Shown one piece after another: positions 25,122-33,969 of a DNA stretch of 64,000 nt; position 1 is the stretch's first letter; every line of letters begins with the position of its first letter. The notes beneath the pieces are model-generated. The model did not search any database and had not been told where the DNA came from. It was given only the letters and a program-made list of their open reading frames with translations. The position numbers and the translations under genes are program-made. Source of the stretch: an uncultured Rhodobiaceae bacterium (GTDB taxonomy: Bacteria > Pseudomonadota > Alphaproteobacteria > RS24); contig CALCUM010000003.1 in the NCBI GenBank assembly GCA_937907245.1, positions 977,792 through 1,041,791 of the forward strand, written 5' to 3'.

Positions 25122-26444
25122 ATGTTTATGAGTAACTTAAAATCGCTGAGCCTTAAATCCCTCACCATGGGGGCCGGGCTAGCGTTAATCGCAAGTCCAG
25201 CCGCGGCTCAGGTCACCCCCGAGACGGCTTATGTCTTCAACACGTTTTTGTTTCTGGTTTGTGGTTTTCTGGTCATGTTTATGGCGGCCGGATTTGCCAT
25301 GCTGGAGAGCGGAATGGTGCGATCGAAAAACGTCGCCACGATCTGCTTCAAAAACATCTCACTGTTCTCGATTGCAGGCCTGATGTATTGGCTGGTCGGC
25401 TATAACCTTATGTATGGCATCGAAGAGGGCGGCTACATTGGCGAATTGTTCAGTGTATGGTCGGCCGATGATAGTGCCATTGCGGGCGAGGCCCCCAATT
25501 TTGAAGGCGGCTATGCGGCCGGCTCTGATTGGTTCTTCCAAATGGTATTTTGCGCCACCACCGCCTCTATCGTGTCTGGCACGATTGCGGAACGCATGAA
25601 ACTATGGCCATTCCTAATCTTCACGCTGTTCTTGACCGGCTTTATTTACCCAATCGTAGGTAGCTGGGAATGGGGCACAGGTTTCCTTGACGCCATGGGC
25701 TTCTCTGACTTTGCAGGCTCTACCTTGGTTCACTCAACCGGTGGTTGGGCGGCTCTTGTGGGGGCTATTGTTCTTGGCGCTCGCACAGGTAAATATGGCC
25801 CCAATGGTCAAGTTAACCCGATGCCAGGCTCCAACATGGCGCTCGCTACTTTGGGTACGTTCATCTTGTGGCTCGGTTGGTTCGGCTTTAACGGCGGATC
25901 GCAACTGGCTCTGGGTTCGGGTGCCGATGCGGCAGCTATCTCCAACATCTTCATCAACACCAATATGGCAGCCGCCGGCGGTGTTGTGGTGGCGGGTCTA
26001 GTATCGCAAGCCCTCTATGGAAAAGTAGATCTGACCATGGCCCTCAATGGTGCCATCGGTGGATTGGTCTCCATCACCGCAGAACCGCTGACCCCGTCTA
26101 TCGGGTCGGCTGTCTTCATTGGCGGTATCGGTGGATTGCTGGTCGTCTTGGCCGTGCCACTGCTGGATAAGCTGAAAATCGATGACGTCGTCGGCGCCAT
26201 TCCAGCTCACCTTGTATGCGGCATCTGGGGCACGATGATTGTTCCCTTCACCAATAGCGACGCGTCTTATGGCGTGCAAGCCATCGGTGTTATCTCGGTC
26301 GGGGCCTTCACTGTGATTGCCAGCGGCATCTTGTGGAGCCTTCTCAAAGCCACCATTGGCATTCGGGTCGATGAGGAAGAAGAGCTGATCGGTTTGGATA
26401 AATCTGAACTCGGCATTGAAGCCTACCCAGAATTCTCTCGTTAA
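25122..26444 (+). CDS. amtB: Ammonium transporter
   Basis: A 440-residue Amt protein with a signal-like first segment ending AAAQ and eleven further membrane helices. Family marks include DWFFQMVFCATTASIVSGTIAERM, HSTGGWAALVGA and the second pore His in AHLVCGIWG. GGAG immediately after the glnK stop drives translation. The C-terminal tail (DEEEELIGLDKSELGIEAYPEF) is the GlnK-interacting region. Operon torF-glnK-amtB, closed by a terminator. Confidence 0.97.
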   Translation: MFMSNLKSLSLKSLTMGAGLALIASPAAAQVTPETAYVFNTFLFLVCGFLVMFMAAGFAMLESGMVRSKNVATICFKNISLFSIAGLMYWLVGYNLMYGIEEGGYIGELFSVWSADDSAIAGEAPNFEGGYAAGSDWFFQMVFCATTASIVSGTIAERMKLWPFLIFTLFLTGFIYPIVGSWEWGTGFLDAMGFSDFAGSTLVHSTGGWAALVGAIVLGARTGKYGPNGQVNPMPGSNMALATLGTFILWLGWFGFNGGSQLALGSGADAAAISNIFINTNMAAAGGVVVAGLVSQALYGKVDLTMALNGAIGGLVSITAEPLTPSIGSAVFIGGIGGLLVVLAVPLLDKLKIDDVVGAIPAHLVCGIWGTMIVPFTNSDASYGVQAIGVISVGAFTVIASGILWSLLKATIGIRVDEEEELIGLDKSELGIEAYPEFSR

Positions 26445-26468
26445 TACCCCCAAAAGACGAGAGACTTT

Positions 26469-26501
26469 ACCCCGGCGCTGCTTGCAGTGCCGGGGTTTTT
26501 C
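26469..26501 (+). terminator. Intrinsic terminator after amtB
   Basis: ACCCCGGC (26469-26476) pairs with GCCGGGGT (26489-26496) and is followed by TTTTT. Confidence 0.92.
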
Positions 26502-26517
26502 TTTGGGCTCTTTTCAC

Positions 26518-26925
26518 CTAGCCTGGAAGCTTAGGGAATTGCGCCACGCCATCCGCAATTACATGGAAGTCATATTTGTCATCCGTATGAATGGCTACAT
26601 CGGGGCCACCAAAATCTTCAGGACGATCCATCGAGCCGACTTTGACAAATACGGCGCCAGGGTTTTGCGGTACCCGCGTTAAAATAGGGGTGCCGCAGCG
26701 ACCACAAAACTCTCGGGTTACGGCGCCATCAATATCGTCGCGGGTAAATTGTGCAGGCTGGCCATTTGTGTAGCTCAGGCCAGCTTCAGCAACGCCAACA
26801 ATCAAATTTCCAGCTCCGCCAGATATGTATTGGCATTCGCGACAATGGCATTGCACTTTCATCAAGGCCTCGCCATCGGCCTCGTAGCGGACATCGCCGC
26901 AATAACAACCACCAGACATTTTCAT
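26518..26925 (-). CDS. Gfa/CENP-V family zinc protein
   Basis: A 135-residue beta-rich zinc-binding protein of the GFA (glutathione-dependent formaldehyde-activating enzyme-like) family: GGCYCGDVRY, CHCRECQ and CGRCGTP supply the Cys ligands. Most bacterial members are of unproven function; formaldehyde-glutathione condensation is doubted for the family generally. The gene is monocistronic and convergent with amtB. Confidence 0.9.
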   Translation of the reverse strand: MKMSGGCYCGDVRYEADGEALMKVQCHCRECQYISGGAGNLIVGVAEAGLSYTNGQPAQFTRDDIDGAVTREFCGRCGTPILTRVPQNPGAVFVKVGSMDRPEDFGGPDVAIHTDDKYDFHVIADGVAQFPKLPG

Positions 26926-26966
26926 AATTTTATCTCCCTAATTAACTAGAAGATAAACCTGGCATA

Positions 26967-28001
26967 TTAGGGGCCGGCGTTAAAGCCAGTTTCATCGATC
27001 AATTGGCTGGCGCGCCCGCGCAAAGCCCCAATGCTATCGAGTGCGGTGCTATCGCGAGAAAACGCCCCCCAGCTTTTCACCCGAGGGGAAAGCGCCACGT
27101 CGTCGCGAATGGGATATTCATAATTAACTTGCGCGTATATTTCTTGTGCCGGTTTGGAGACCAAAAACTCCATTAACTTCAAGGCATTGGCTCGGTTGGG
27201 CGCATGTTTGGCCATAGCCATGCCAGACACATTTACATGCGCGCCCCCTTTGGGCATATCGGGGAAAATAATATGCACGCTAGCCGCCCAGTCTTTTTGC
27301 TCGGGCTTTTTCTCATTGGTTTGCATTTTGCCCATATAATAAGTATTGCCGATGGCCAAATCGCAGGCCCCGCCATAAACACGGCGCACTTGGGCTCGGT
27401 CATTGCCAGATGGTTTGGCTGCCAAATTAGCCTTCAGCCCGATTAGCCATTTTTTAAACTTAGCCTCTCCCATAGAATCCAGAAGGGCGGCAAACAAAGC
27501 GACATTATAGGGGTGTTGGGCAGAGCGCAGGCAAATGCGGCCGCGCCATTTAGCATCGGTTAAATCTTCAAAGGCCAATTTCGTCTCGCGCACCCGCGCG
27601 TTGGAGGCATAAATAACGCGCGCGCGCCACGTGAGACCAAACCATTTATCTTCCGTGCCGCGGGCGATAGCGGGAATATGTTGCTTCAAAAGGGGCGAGG
27701 AAACGGCTTGCGAAACATCGCGCGCCGCATGCAGGCGGCCAATATCCGTGGTCAGAATAACATCGGCAGGCGAGCGCTTGCCCTCGGTCTTCACCCGTTC
27801 AATGAGGCCCTTTTTGGCAAAGATAACTTTGACAGCAATACCCGTCTGAGCCGTGAATTTTTCAAACAAGGGCTCCACCAAAAAAGGCTGGCGATAAGAA
27901 TAAACATTCACTTCAGCGGGCACCTCGCGGGCCATCAGGGGAGAGATAAAAATCACCCACAGCGAGCAGAAGACGAAAAAGCCAGATTTCAAAAAAGCCA
28001 T
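26967..28001 (-). CDS. Periplasmic iron(III)-binding protein (ABC transporter, FutA/FbpA type)
   Basis: A 344-residue solute-binding protein with a signal peptide (PLMAR). EVNVYSYRQPFLVEPLFEKF and ADVILTTDIGRLHAA are typical of ferric-binding proteins, and NTYYMGKM provides the paired iron-ligand tyrosines. It would deliver Fe3+ to an inner-membrane ABC importer, but no permease or ATPase gene is adjacent. A 19-bp Fur-like dyad lies 35 bases upstream, which supports iron regulation. Confidence 0.88.
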   Translation of the reverse strand: MAFLKSGFFVFCSLWVIFISPLMAREVPAEVNVYSYRQPFLVEPLFEKFTAQTGIAVKVIFAKKGLIERVKTEGKRSPADVILTTDIGRLHAARDVSQAVSSPLLKQHIPAIARGTEDKWFGLTWRARVIYASNARVRETKLAFEDLTDAKWRGRICLRSAQHPYNVALFAALLDSMGEAKFKKWLIGLKANLAAKPSGNDRAQVRRVYGGACDLAIGNTYYMGKMQTNEKKPEQKDWAASVHIIFPDMPKGGAHVNVSGMAMAKHAPNRANALKLMEFLVSKPAQEIYAQVNYEYPIRDDVALSPRVKSWGAFSRDSTALDSIGALRGRASQLIDETGFNAGP

Positions 28002-28035
28002 ATTACTTTGCCCTTTACGCTTGCGCCTTGCAATT

Positions 28036-28054
28036 GCGAATTAGTCTCATTCGC
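28036..28054 (-). promoter_or_regulatory. Fur-like 9-1-9 operator
   Basis: GCGAATTAGTCTCATTCGC is a 9-1-9 inverted repeat; the two half-sites (GCGAATTAG and GCGAATGAG) agree at 8 of 9 positions. It sits just downstream of a TATATAT -10-like element and 35 bases before the iron-binding protein start, a position that would block transcription when Fur is iron-loaded. Confidence 0.7.
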
Positions 28055-28136
28055 GATATATAGGCAGTGCTATGCTCCGCGTCAACCTATCAATCGGGTT
28101 TCGCGTCTCTCAAGCTGGGTCGCATGGCGCAAAAGG

Positions 28137-28967
28137 CTAGTCGTCTTTTTTGCCGATGTCTTTCAGGAATGGCAGGGCCCGCATGTAATGGGTTGGGAAA
28201 AGGCGTCGCGCCCAATCAACGAGCAAAGCGTCTGGCCCGATGAGGACGCGAGCTTTGTTTTTCTTGATGCCTTTTAAAATAGCTTTGGCGGCTCCGTCGG
28301 GCTGCGTGATGGTGAACTGCTGAAACCGCTGAATGGCCTCTTCGCGTTCATTGTCCATATCTGGGCCTTGTTGGAAGCGCGCATGGCGTACGATATTGGT
28401 ATTAATGCCGCCCGGGTGAATGCAGGTGACGCCAATATTTTGGTCGCGCATTTCGTGACGAAGCGCTTCACTAAAGCCGAGGACTGCAAATTTAGCTGCA
28501 TTATAAGCACTTTGTGTTGGCACCCCAATGAGGCCAAAAATCGACGATACATTGGCAATATGCCCCGAGCCGCGCTTTATCATATGCGGCAAGAAGGCCT
28601 GAGTGCCGTGCACAACGCCCCAGAAATCAATGTCCATAACCCATTGAAAATTATCCATGGTCATTTCTTCAACGGTGGCGCCATGCGCCACCCCTGCATT
28701 GTTCAGCACGAGATCGGCACCGCCATGTTTTGTCTCAACCTCGGCGGCCAGCGCGAACATGGCATCGCGATCGGAGACATCCAATTGGTGGGCCTCCATG
28801 CGTCCGCCTGATTTTTCGATTTCTTTAGCGACGTCCTTCAGCATGTCCAAGCGTAAATCACACCCAATGACGATGGCGCCTTCGGCGGCCATGGCTTTGG
28901 CACAAGCGGCGCCGATGCCACTGCTGGCTCCAGTGATGACACAGACTTTATCTTTTAGCTGACGCAT
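28137..28967 (-). CDS. Short-chain dehydrogenase/reductase (SDR)
   Basis: A 276-residue classical SDR: cofactor motif TGASSGIG, NNAG motif, catalytic Ser in NVSSIFG and YNAAK catalytic Tyr/Lys. CDLRLD after the second strand suggests NAD preference. A GAGGAG precedes ATG 28967; the longer frame to 29153 would overlap gcrA and is rejected. The C-terminal tail contains KKNKARVLIGPDALLVDWARRL, seen in many SDRs from this class that act on hydrophobic alcohols. The substrate is unknown. Confidence 0.9.
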   Translation of the reverse strand: MRQLKDKVCVITGASSGIGAACAKAMAAEGAIVIGCDLRLDMLKDVAKEIEKSGGRMEAHQLDVSDRDAMFALAAEVETKHGGADLVLNNAGVAHGATVEEMTMDNFQWVMDIDFWGVVHGTQAFLPHMIKRGSGHIANVSSIFGLIGVPTQSAYNAAKFAVLGFSEALRHEMRDQNIGVTCIHPGGINTNIVRHARFQQGPDMDNEREEAIQRFQQFTITQPDGAAKAILKGIKKNKARVLIGPDALLVDWARRLFPTHYMRALPFLKDIGKKDD

Positions 28968-29033
28968 GACGTCTCCTCTATATTTTATGTGTCGGCAGTT
29001 TGGCCGAGTGAGCTCAAAAAGAAAAGAGCAAAA

Positions 29034-29071
29034 AGCCCCCGCAAGGAAAAGCTCGCGAGGGCTGATTTTTT
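29034..29071. terminator. Terminator after gcrA
   Basis: AGCCCCCGC (29034-29042) pairs imperfectly with GCGAGGGCT (29055-29063); A-rich sequence lies upstream and a T-run downstream, so it can act in both directions. It ends the leftward gcrA transcript. Confidence 0.75.
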
Positions 29072-29083
29072 TTAGCGCTTCGA

Positions 29084-29566
29084 CTAAATCGCCGCTTTGC
29101 GCTTGCGCCGGCGTTCCAGCGGTTGATAAGCCTGCACCGCATGGGTGGTGCAATAAGGGCTTCCGCTTTTCGAGCGTGCGCCACAGAAGTGAAACTCGGT
29201 CGTGCCCGGGTCACCGATAGGCCATTTGCATGTGTGTTCCGTCAGGTGCAATACGCTGGCGCGTTCTTCGGCGCTGAGAATTGGCTCCGGAATGACTTGG
29301 TCTTTAATATCGTCCATATCGGTACTGCGGAAACGATTGTTGCCAGACAGTGAGGGAGTTGAGGGGCGCGCTCGTGTAGAGCCAGCCGAAACGCGCGCAG
29401 TCGAAACCCGCGCAGGCGTCGCGCGGCCCGAAAGCCCCAAGCGATGCACTTTTCCGATAACGGCATTTCGGGTCACACCGCCCATTTTGCGAGCAATTTG
29501 ACTGGCACTTAGCCCGTCAGTCCATAATTGTTTAAGCATTTCAACACGATCTTCGGTCCAGGCCAT
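29084..29566 (-). CDS. gcrA: Cell-cycle regulator GcrA
   Basis: A 160-residue GcrA. The N-terminal DNA-binding domain MAWTEDRVEMLKQLW...GLSASQIARKMGGVTRNAVIGKVHRLGL is the family hallmark; the C-terminal part CKWPIGDPGTTEFHFCGA ... YCTTHA is the sigma-70-interacting domain. In Caulobacter, GcrA binds GANTC sites methylated by CcrM and activates S-phase genes together with sigma-70. A GGAG precedes ATG 29566. The upstream region carries a consensus DnaA box and four GANTC sites. Confidence 0.95.
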   Translation of the reverse strand: MAWTEDRVEMLKQLWTDGLSASQIARKMGGVTRNAVIGKVHRLGLSGRATPARVSTARVSAGSTRARPSTPSLSGNNRFRSTDMDDIKDQVIPEPILSAEERASVLHLTEHTCKWPIGDPGTTEFHFCGARSKSGSPYCTTHAVQAYQPLERRRKRKAAI

Positions 29567-29648
29567 TTTTTCTCTCCTGTTAAACGGTTTGAAGCCCATA
29601 TATCTAGTGGCTCAATGCTTCCTTTCTACTAAACCTAGGGGGTCTCGG

Positions 29649-29685
29649 GAATCAGATTCTCTCGCTTATCCACATGATTCGAATC
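29649..29685. promoter_or_regulatory. Four GANTC sites and a DnaA box upstream of gcrA
   Basis: GANTC occurs at 29649, 29655, 29676 and 29681 (GAATC, GATTC, GATTC, GAATC), and a perfect DnaA box TTATCCACA lies at 29666-29674 between them. The cluster is 83-119 bases upstream of the gcrA start codon, and also upstream of the divergent ABC permease gene. Confidence 0.85.
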
Positions 29686-29775
29686 GGGATTGGCCAAGAT
29701 ATTGTAAATAAGCGATGATTTAGCCGGTCATAAAATCCGCTTGAACTAAAGCCAAATTTGCCTATCCTCGGCCCC

Positions 29776-30612
29776 ATGAATGTAAAATCAGAAATTAAAT
29801 CAAGCGCCTCAAAGGCCTATCCCGAACTTGGGGTTCGCCATTTTGGACGGTTCAACTCTTTGGGTCTTTGGACGCTATATCGAAAAGAAGTGCAGCGATT
29901 CTTAAAAGTCTGGATGCAGACGTTAATGGCGCCGACGATTACGACGCTTTTGTTTCTAGCCATTTTTTCGCTCGCCCTTGGCGGCTTGCGCCCCGACATC
30001 AACGGCGTGCCATTTGTTAACTTTCTGGCTCCCGGCCTCATTATGATGGCCGTGGTGCAAAATGCTTTCGCCAATGCCTCTTCCTCTTTATTGGTGGCAA
30101 AAGTGCAGGGCAATGTCGTTGATTTTTTAATGCCCCCCCTATCGCCGCTCGAGCTGAATATTGGCATTACGATGGGCGGCATCACGCGCGGGATATTTGT
30201 GGGTGGCGGAACTTTCATCGGCATGTCCATCTTCATTGATTTGTCTATCCATAATATTTTTGCAGCTCTTTTTTATGCGGGCATTGCTTCCGCCTTACTG
30301 GCGCAAATTGGATTGCTAGGGGGCATCTGGGCCGAAAAATTCGACCATTTGGCAACCATTAGTAATTTCGTCATCACGCCGCTGTCGTTTCTTTCGGGAA
30401 CCTTCTATTCGGTCAGCCAATTGCCTGGTTTTGCCTATGCGATTACTCAGTATAATCCGTTCTTCTATATGATTGACGGCTTCCGTTATGCGATGACGGG
30501 AAATGCGGAGGGCTCGCTTTGGTTTGGCGCCGGCCTGCTGATGGCTTTGACGCTGATGACGTCAATGGCCTGCCAATATGTTTTGGCCAAAGGCTGGCGA
30601 ATTAAAAGCTAA
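29776..30612 (+). CDS. ABC-2 type transporter permease
   Basis: A 278-residue permease with six membrane segments and the ABC-2 pattern (TLYRKEVQRFLKVWMQTLMAPTITTLLF; FSVISxLP-like region SVSQLPGFAYAITQYNPFFYMIDGFRYAMTG). It resembles YadH-type exporters. The cognate ATPase is not adjacent in this window. It is divergent from gcrA and shares its GANTC/DnaA-box region. ATG 29776 is used; the ATG at 29758 is possible. A terminator follows. Confidence 0.88.
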   Translation: MNVKSEIKSSASKAYPELGVRHFGRFNSLGLWTLYRKEVQRFLKVWMQTLMAPTITTLLFLAIFSLALGGLRPDINGVPFVNFLAPGLIMMAVVQNAFANASSSLLVAKVQGNVVDFLMPPLSPLELNIGITMGGITRGIFVGGGTFIGMSIFIDLSIHNIFAALFYAGIASALLAQIGLLGGIWAEKFDHLATISNFVITPLSFLSGTFYSVSQLPGFAYAITQYNPFFYMIDGFRYAMTGNAEGSLWFGAGLLMALTLMTSMACQYVLAKGWRIKS

Positions 30613-30615
30613 TTC

Positions 30616-30655
30616 GAATGAGGCGAAAGCCATAAGAATGAGGCGAAAGCCATAA
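30616..30655. repeat. Perfect 20-bp tandem duplication
   Basis: Two identical 20-bp units (30616-30635, 30636-30655). Each contains GGCGAAAGCC, a three-pair stem closed by a GNRA-type GAAA loop. They lie in the 3' untranslated region of the ABC permease gene, before its terminator. Confidence 0.95.
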
Positions 30656-30703
30656 GCAAGCCTTGCCCCAAATCCCTGTTTTGGTGTAAAACTCATCCTC
30701 AGC

Positions 30704-30739
30704 AAGCCGCCTCCGCTGAGATGTAAGGGCGGCTTTTTG
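30704..30739 (+). terminator. Intrinsic terminator after ABC permease
   Basis: AAGCCGCC (30704-30711) pairs with GGCGGCTT (30728-30735), followed by TTTTGT. The loop is 16 bases. Confidence 0.85.
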
Positions 30740-30790
30740 TATTTAATTGGATGGGTCACTCGGCGATGCCGCGGACCTCAGGAGACAACC

Positions 30791-32005
30791 ATGAGCGGGC
30801 CAGATAGTCCTCTAAAGAGCCATATTATGCCGAGCTATAATCGGGCAAGCCTGCGCTTTGCCTCCGGCGATGGCGCGTGGCTAACGACGACCGATGGCGA
30901 GAAATATCTCGATTTTGGTTCAGGCGTGGCGGTAAATACTTTGGGTCATAGTCATCCAAAACTTGTTCATGCGATGACCGAGCAGGCGCAAAAGCTTTGG
31001 CATGTCTCCAATTTATATGAAATTCCCGAACAAGAAGCTTTGGCCACCACGCTTTGTCAGAACAGCTTTGCCGAGCTGGTGTTCTTTAATAATTCGGGCG
31101 CCGAAGCGGCAGAAGGCATGATTAAGACCATGCGGAAATATCATGCAACCAATGGTCACCCCGAAAAAGTAACCCTAATTAGTTTTGCGGGTGCTTTTCA
31201 TGGGCGCACTTTGGCCGCTTTGGCAGCGGCCGGAAATGAAGCCTATCTAGAGGGCTTTGGGCCTGCGCCGACGGGTTTTGTACAATGCCCAAGTTTTGAT
31301 ATCGAGCAGCTGGAAGCGCTGATAGATGACACGACAGCAGGCATTTTAATTGAGCCTGTGCAAGGCGAAGGCGGCGTGCGCGATGTCGGCACAGATTTCT
31401 TGCGCGCGCTTCGCGCTCTTTGCGATAAGCACGATATCCTTTTGGGGTTCGACGAAGTGCAATGCGGCATTGGCCGGACCGGAAAATTATTCGCCCATGA
31501 ATGGGCCGACATAACGCCCGATATCATGGCGATAGCCAAGGGTATTGGCGGTGGATTTCCTCTCGGGGCCGTATTGGCCACGCGCGAGGTTGGCTCGGTG
31601 ATGCAACCGGGCACGCATGGCTCTACCTATGGGGGGAACCCGCTGGGATGTCGCGTGGGCAGCGCGGTTTTAGAGACGGTTTTGGAAGACGGGTTTCTCG
31701 AGCATGTGCAAGATATGGCAGTTTATCTGCGCCAGCACCTGGCCCGCATTGTCGATGAGAACCGCGATATTTTTGCGGGCCTCAGGGGGTCTGGTCTGAT
31801 GGTGGGTTTGGAATGTGTTGTGCCCAATATGGAAATTGTAACGGCTCTACGCGAAGCCAATTTGCTGAGTGTTGGGGCGGGCGAAAATACACTGCGCCTG
31901 TTGCCACCATTGAACATCGAAAAACCCGATATGGACACAGCGATAGCGGCCATTGAAACGGCTTGTGAAGCTTTACGGAAAACCCACCAAGGGGATTTGT
32001 CATGA
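30791..32005 (+). CDS. argD: Acetylornithine aminotransferase
   Basis: A 404-residue class III PLP aminotransferase of arginine (and possibly lysine) biosynthesis, converting N-acetylglutamate semialdehyde to N-acetylornithine. Visible marks: NSGAEAAEGMIK, FHGRTLAAL, DEVQCGIGRTG and the PLP lysine in AIAKGIGGGFPLGAV. AGGAG six bases before ATG 30791 sets the start. It overlaps argF by ATGA, giving the alphaproteobacterial argD-argF-hslO order. Confidence 0.96.
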   Translation: MSGPDSPLKSHIMPSYNRASLRFASGDGAWLTTTDGEKYLDFGSGVAVNTLGHSHPKLVHAMTEQAQKLWHVSNLYEIPEQEALATTLCQNSFAELVFFNNSGAEAAEGMIKTMRKYHATNGHPEKVTLISFAGAFHGRTLAALAAAGNEAYLEGFGPAPTGFVQCPSFDIEQLEALIDDTTAGILIEPVQGEGGVRDVGTDFLRALRALCDKHDILLGFDEVQCGIGRTGKLFAHEWADITPDIMAIAKGIGGGFPLGAVLATREVGSVMQPGTHGSTYGGNPLGCRVGSAVLETVLEDGFLEHVQDMAVYLRQHLARIVDENRDIFAGLRGSGLMVGLECVVPNMEIVTALREANLLSVGAGENTLRLLPPLNIEKPDMDTAIAAIETACEALRKTHQGDLS

Positions 32006-32934
32006 GCCATTTTCTAGATCTAGCTGATTTACAAGCCGACGCTTTGCGCCAAATATTGGATGCGGGCGCCGCGCGCAAAGCCGCGCGTGCAGGGCTTCCC
32101 AAAGGCGCGGTCGATGCTGATGCGCCTTTGGCGGGTCATGTGTTGGCGATGATATTTGAAAAACCCTCGACGCGCACACGTCTGTCGTTTGATTTAGGCA
32201 TGCGCCAGCTTGGCGGCCAAACGATGGTGCTTAATCAGTCGGACATGCAATTGGGGCGCGGCGAGAGTATTTCCGATACTGCGCAAGTCATATCGCGCTT
32301 TGCGGATATTGCGATGCTGCGCACAGGCCCGCATGAAACGCTCACCGAATTGGCAGCTCATGCGCAAATTCCGGTCATCAATGGCCTAACCGCGCATAGC
32401 CATCCGTGCCAAATCGTGGCGGATTTAATGACTTTTGAAGAACACAAAGGCCGTTTAAACGGCCAGCGTTTGGCGTGGCTTGGCGATGGCAATAATGTCG
32501 CTGTATCTTTTGTGCAGGCGGCAGCTTTGGTGGATTTCGAATTGGCTTTGGCCGTGCCGGATAAGTTTGCCGTGCCGCAAGTCGAGATAGAGGCGGCGCG
32601 CGCCAAAGGGGCTAAAATTACGCTTTGCGAGACGGCCGAAGAAGCCGCCAAAGGTGCCAGCGCGCTGATTACCGATTGCTGGGTGTCGATGAGCGATGAT
32701 CCGGCAACGGCGGAAAAACGCGCCGCATCCTTTGCGCCCTATCAGGTAACGCAAAGCCTGATGGATAGGGGCGACGATCCGATTTTCATGCATTGCCTGC
32801 CTGCCTATCGCGATAGTGAAGTCACGGCCGAGGTGATGGATGGCCCGCAATCGGTGGTGTTTGATGAAGCCGAAAACCGCGCTCACGCCCAAAAAGCTGT
32901 CTTATTGTATTGTCTGGGAAAGTTAAATGTCTGA
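32002..32934 (+). CDS. argF: Ornithine carbamoyltransferase
   Basis: A 310-residue OTCase. The carbamoyl-phosphate site EKPSTRTRLSF, the HPCQ motif (AHSHPCQIVADL) and the ornithine-binding HCLPA motif are all present. It makes citrulline in arginine synthesis. It overlaps argD by 4 bases and hslO by 8 bases, so the three are one translationally coupled unit. Confidence 0.97.
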   Translation: MSHFLDLADLQADALRQILDAGAARKAARAGLPKGAVDADAPLAGHVLAMIFEKPSTRTRLSFDLGMRQLGGQTMVLNQSDMQLGRGESISDTAQVISRFADIAMLRTGPHETLTELAAHAQIPVINGLTAHSHPCQIVADLMTFEEHKGRLNGQRLAWLGDGNNVAVSFVQAAALVDFELALAVPDKFAVPQVEIEAARAKGAKITLCETAEEAAKGASALITDCWVSMSDDPATAEKRAASFAPYQVTQSLMDRGDDPIFMHCLPAYRDSEVTAEVMDGPQSVVFDEAENRAHAQKAVLLYCLGKLNV

Positions 32935-33886
32935 GCCTGTCTCTGAAAATGCCTGCGTCGACTATGTGCTGCCGTTTCGCCTAGATGGGCATAATGTAAA
33001 TGGACGCGTTGTTCAGTTGGACCATTTGGCGACGCAAGTCATCACTCGCCATGATTACCCAGAGGCCGTCAATCGGTTGCTCGGCGAAGCACTGGTGCTG
33101 GTGTCTATGCTGGGCACTATGTTGAAATTTGACGGACGTTTTATTTTGCAATTGCATGGCAAGGGCGCCGTCTCGACCTTAATGGTGGATTATGCGCCCG
33201 ATGGCGATGGCGTCGGGGAAATGCGTGGCTTTGCCCAATTTGACGAAGCCGCGGTTCACCAAGCCTTAAAAGACGAGGTATCCCCCATTGGCTTGTTGGG
33301 CGAGGGAAGCCACATGGCTTTCACCGTCGACCAAGGTGCCGATATGGAGCGCTATCAAGGCATTGTGCCGCTAGAGGGCGCGACTTTGGCCGAGGCAGCG
33401 TTAGAGTATTTCCAACGCTCCGAACAAATTGCGACCACTTTGAAACTAGCCGCGGCGCCGCTGTTGTTGGCTGGGGGCAAGGTAGAATGGCGTGCCGGCG
33501 GCATTGTGGTGCAGCAAACGGCAACGACGGGAGGCATTGAGCTGCCGCCGGAAGGGGATCCTGATTATGTCGACGAGGAATGGAACCGACTGAAGATTTT
33601 GTTGGAAACCACCCAAGACAGCGAATTGTTGGATACCGAAATAGATCCGCAAACTTTGGCGTTTCGGCTGTTCCACGAAGAAGGCGTTCGGGTATTTGAT
33701 ACAAGGCCTCTGCGCTTTGCCTGTCCGTGTTCGCGCGAGCGTGTGCAAAATATGTTGCAGGGTCTGCCAGACACCGACCAAGGCGAAATGCAATCGCAAG
33801 AAACCATTGAGATAAATTGTGACTTTTGCAACGAGCAATATGTCTTTAGCCCGCAGGAGGCTTTTGTCGCTGCCGCGCAAGAATAG
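32927..33886 (+). CDS. hslO: Redox-regulated chaperone Hsp33
   Basis: A 319-residue Hsp33. The C-terminal zinc switch has CPC (FACPCSRERV) and CDFC (NCDFCNEQYVF), whose oxidation activates the holdase. The N-terminal domain has GRFILQLHGKGAVSTLMVDYA. It is the third gene of argD-argF-hslO and starts inside argF. Confidence 0.95.
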   Translation: MSEPVSENACVDYVLPFRLDGHNVNGRVVQLDHLATQVITRHDYPEAVNRLLGEALVLVSMLGTMLKFDGRFILQLHGKGAVSTLMVDYAPDGDGVGEMRGFAQFDEAAVHQALKDEVSPIGLLGEGSHMAFTVDQGADMERYQGIVPLEGATLAEAALEYFQRSEQIATTLKLAAAPLLLAGGKVEWRAGGIVVQQTATTGGIELPPEGDPDYVDEEWNRLKILLETTQDSELLDTEIDPQTLAFRLFHEEGVRVFDTRPLRFACPCSRERVQNMLQGLPDTDQGEMQSQETIEINCDFCNEQYVFSPQEAFVAAAQE

Positions 33887-33969
33887 CATTGGGTGACTGA
33901 CTGGTTAAGCCAGCTTTACGCGTTATATTTAAATACAAGAACAGACTGGTTAGACATTGGGTAAACATC

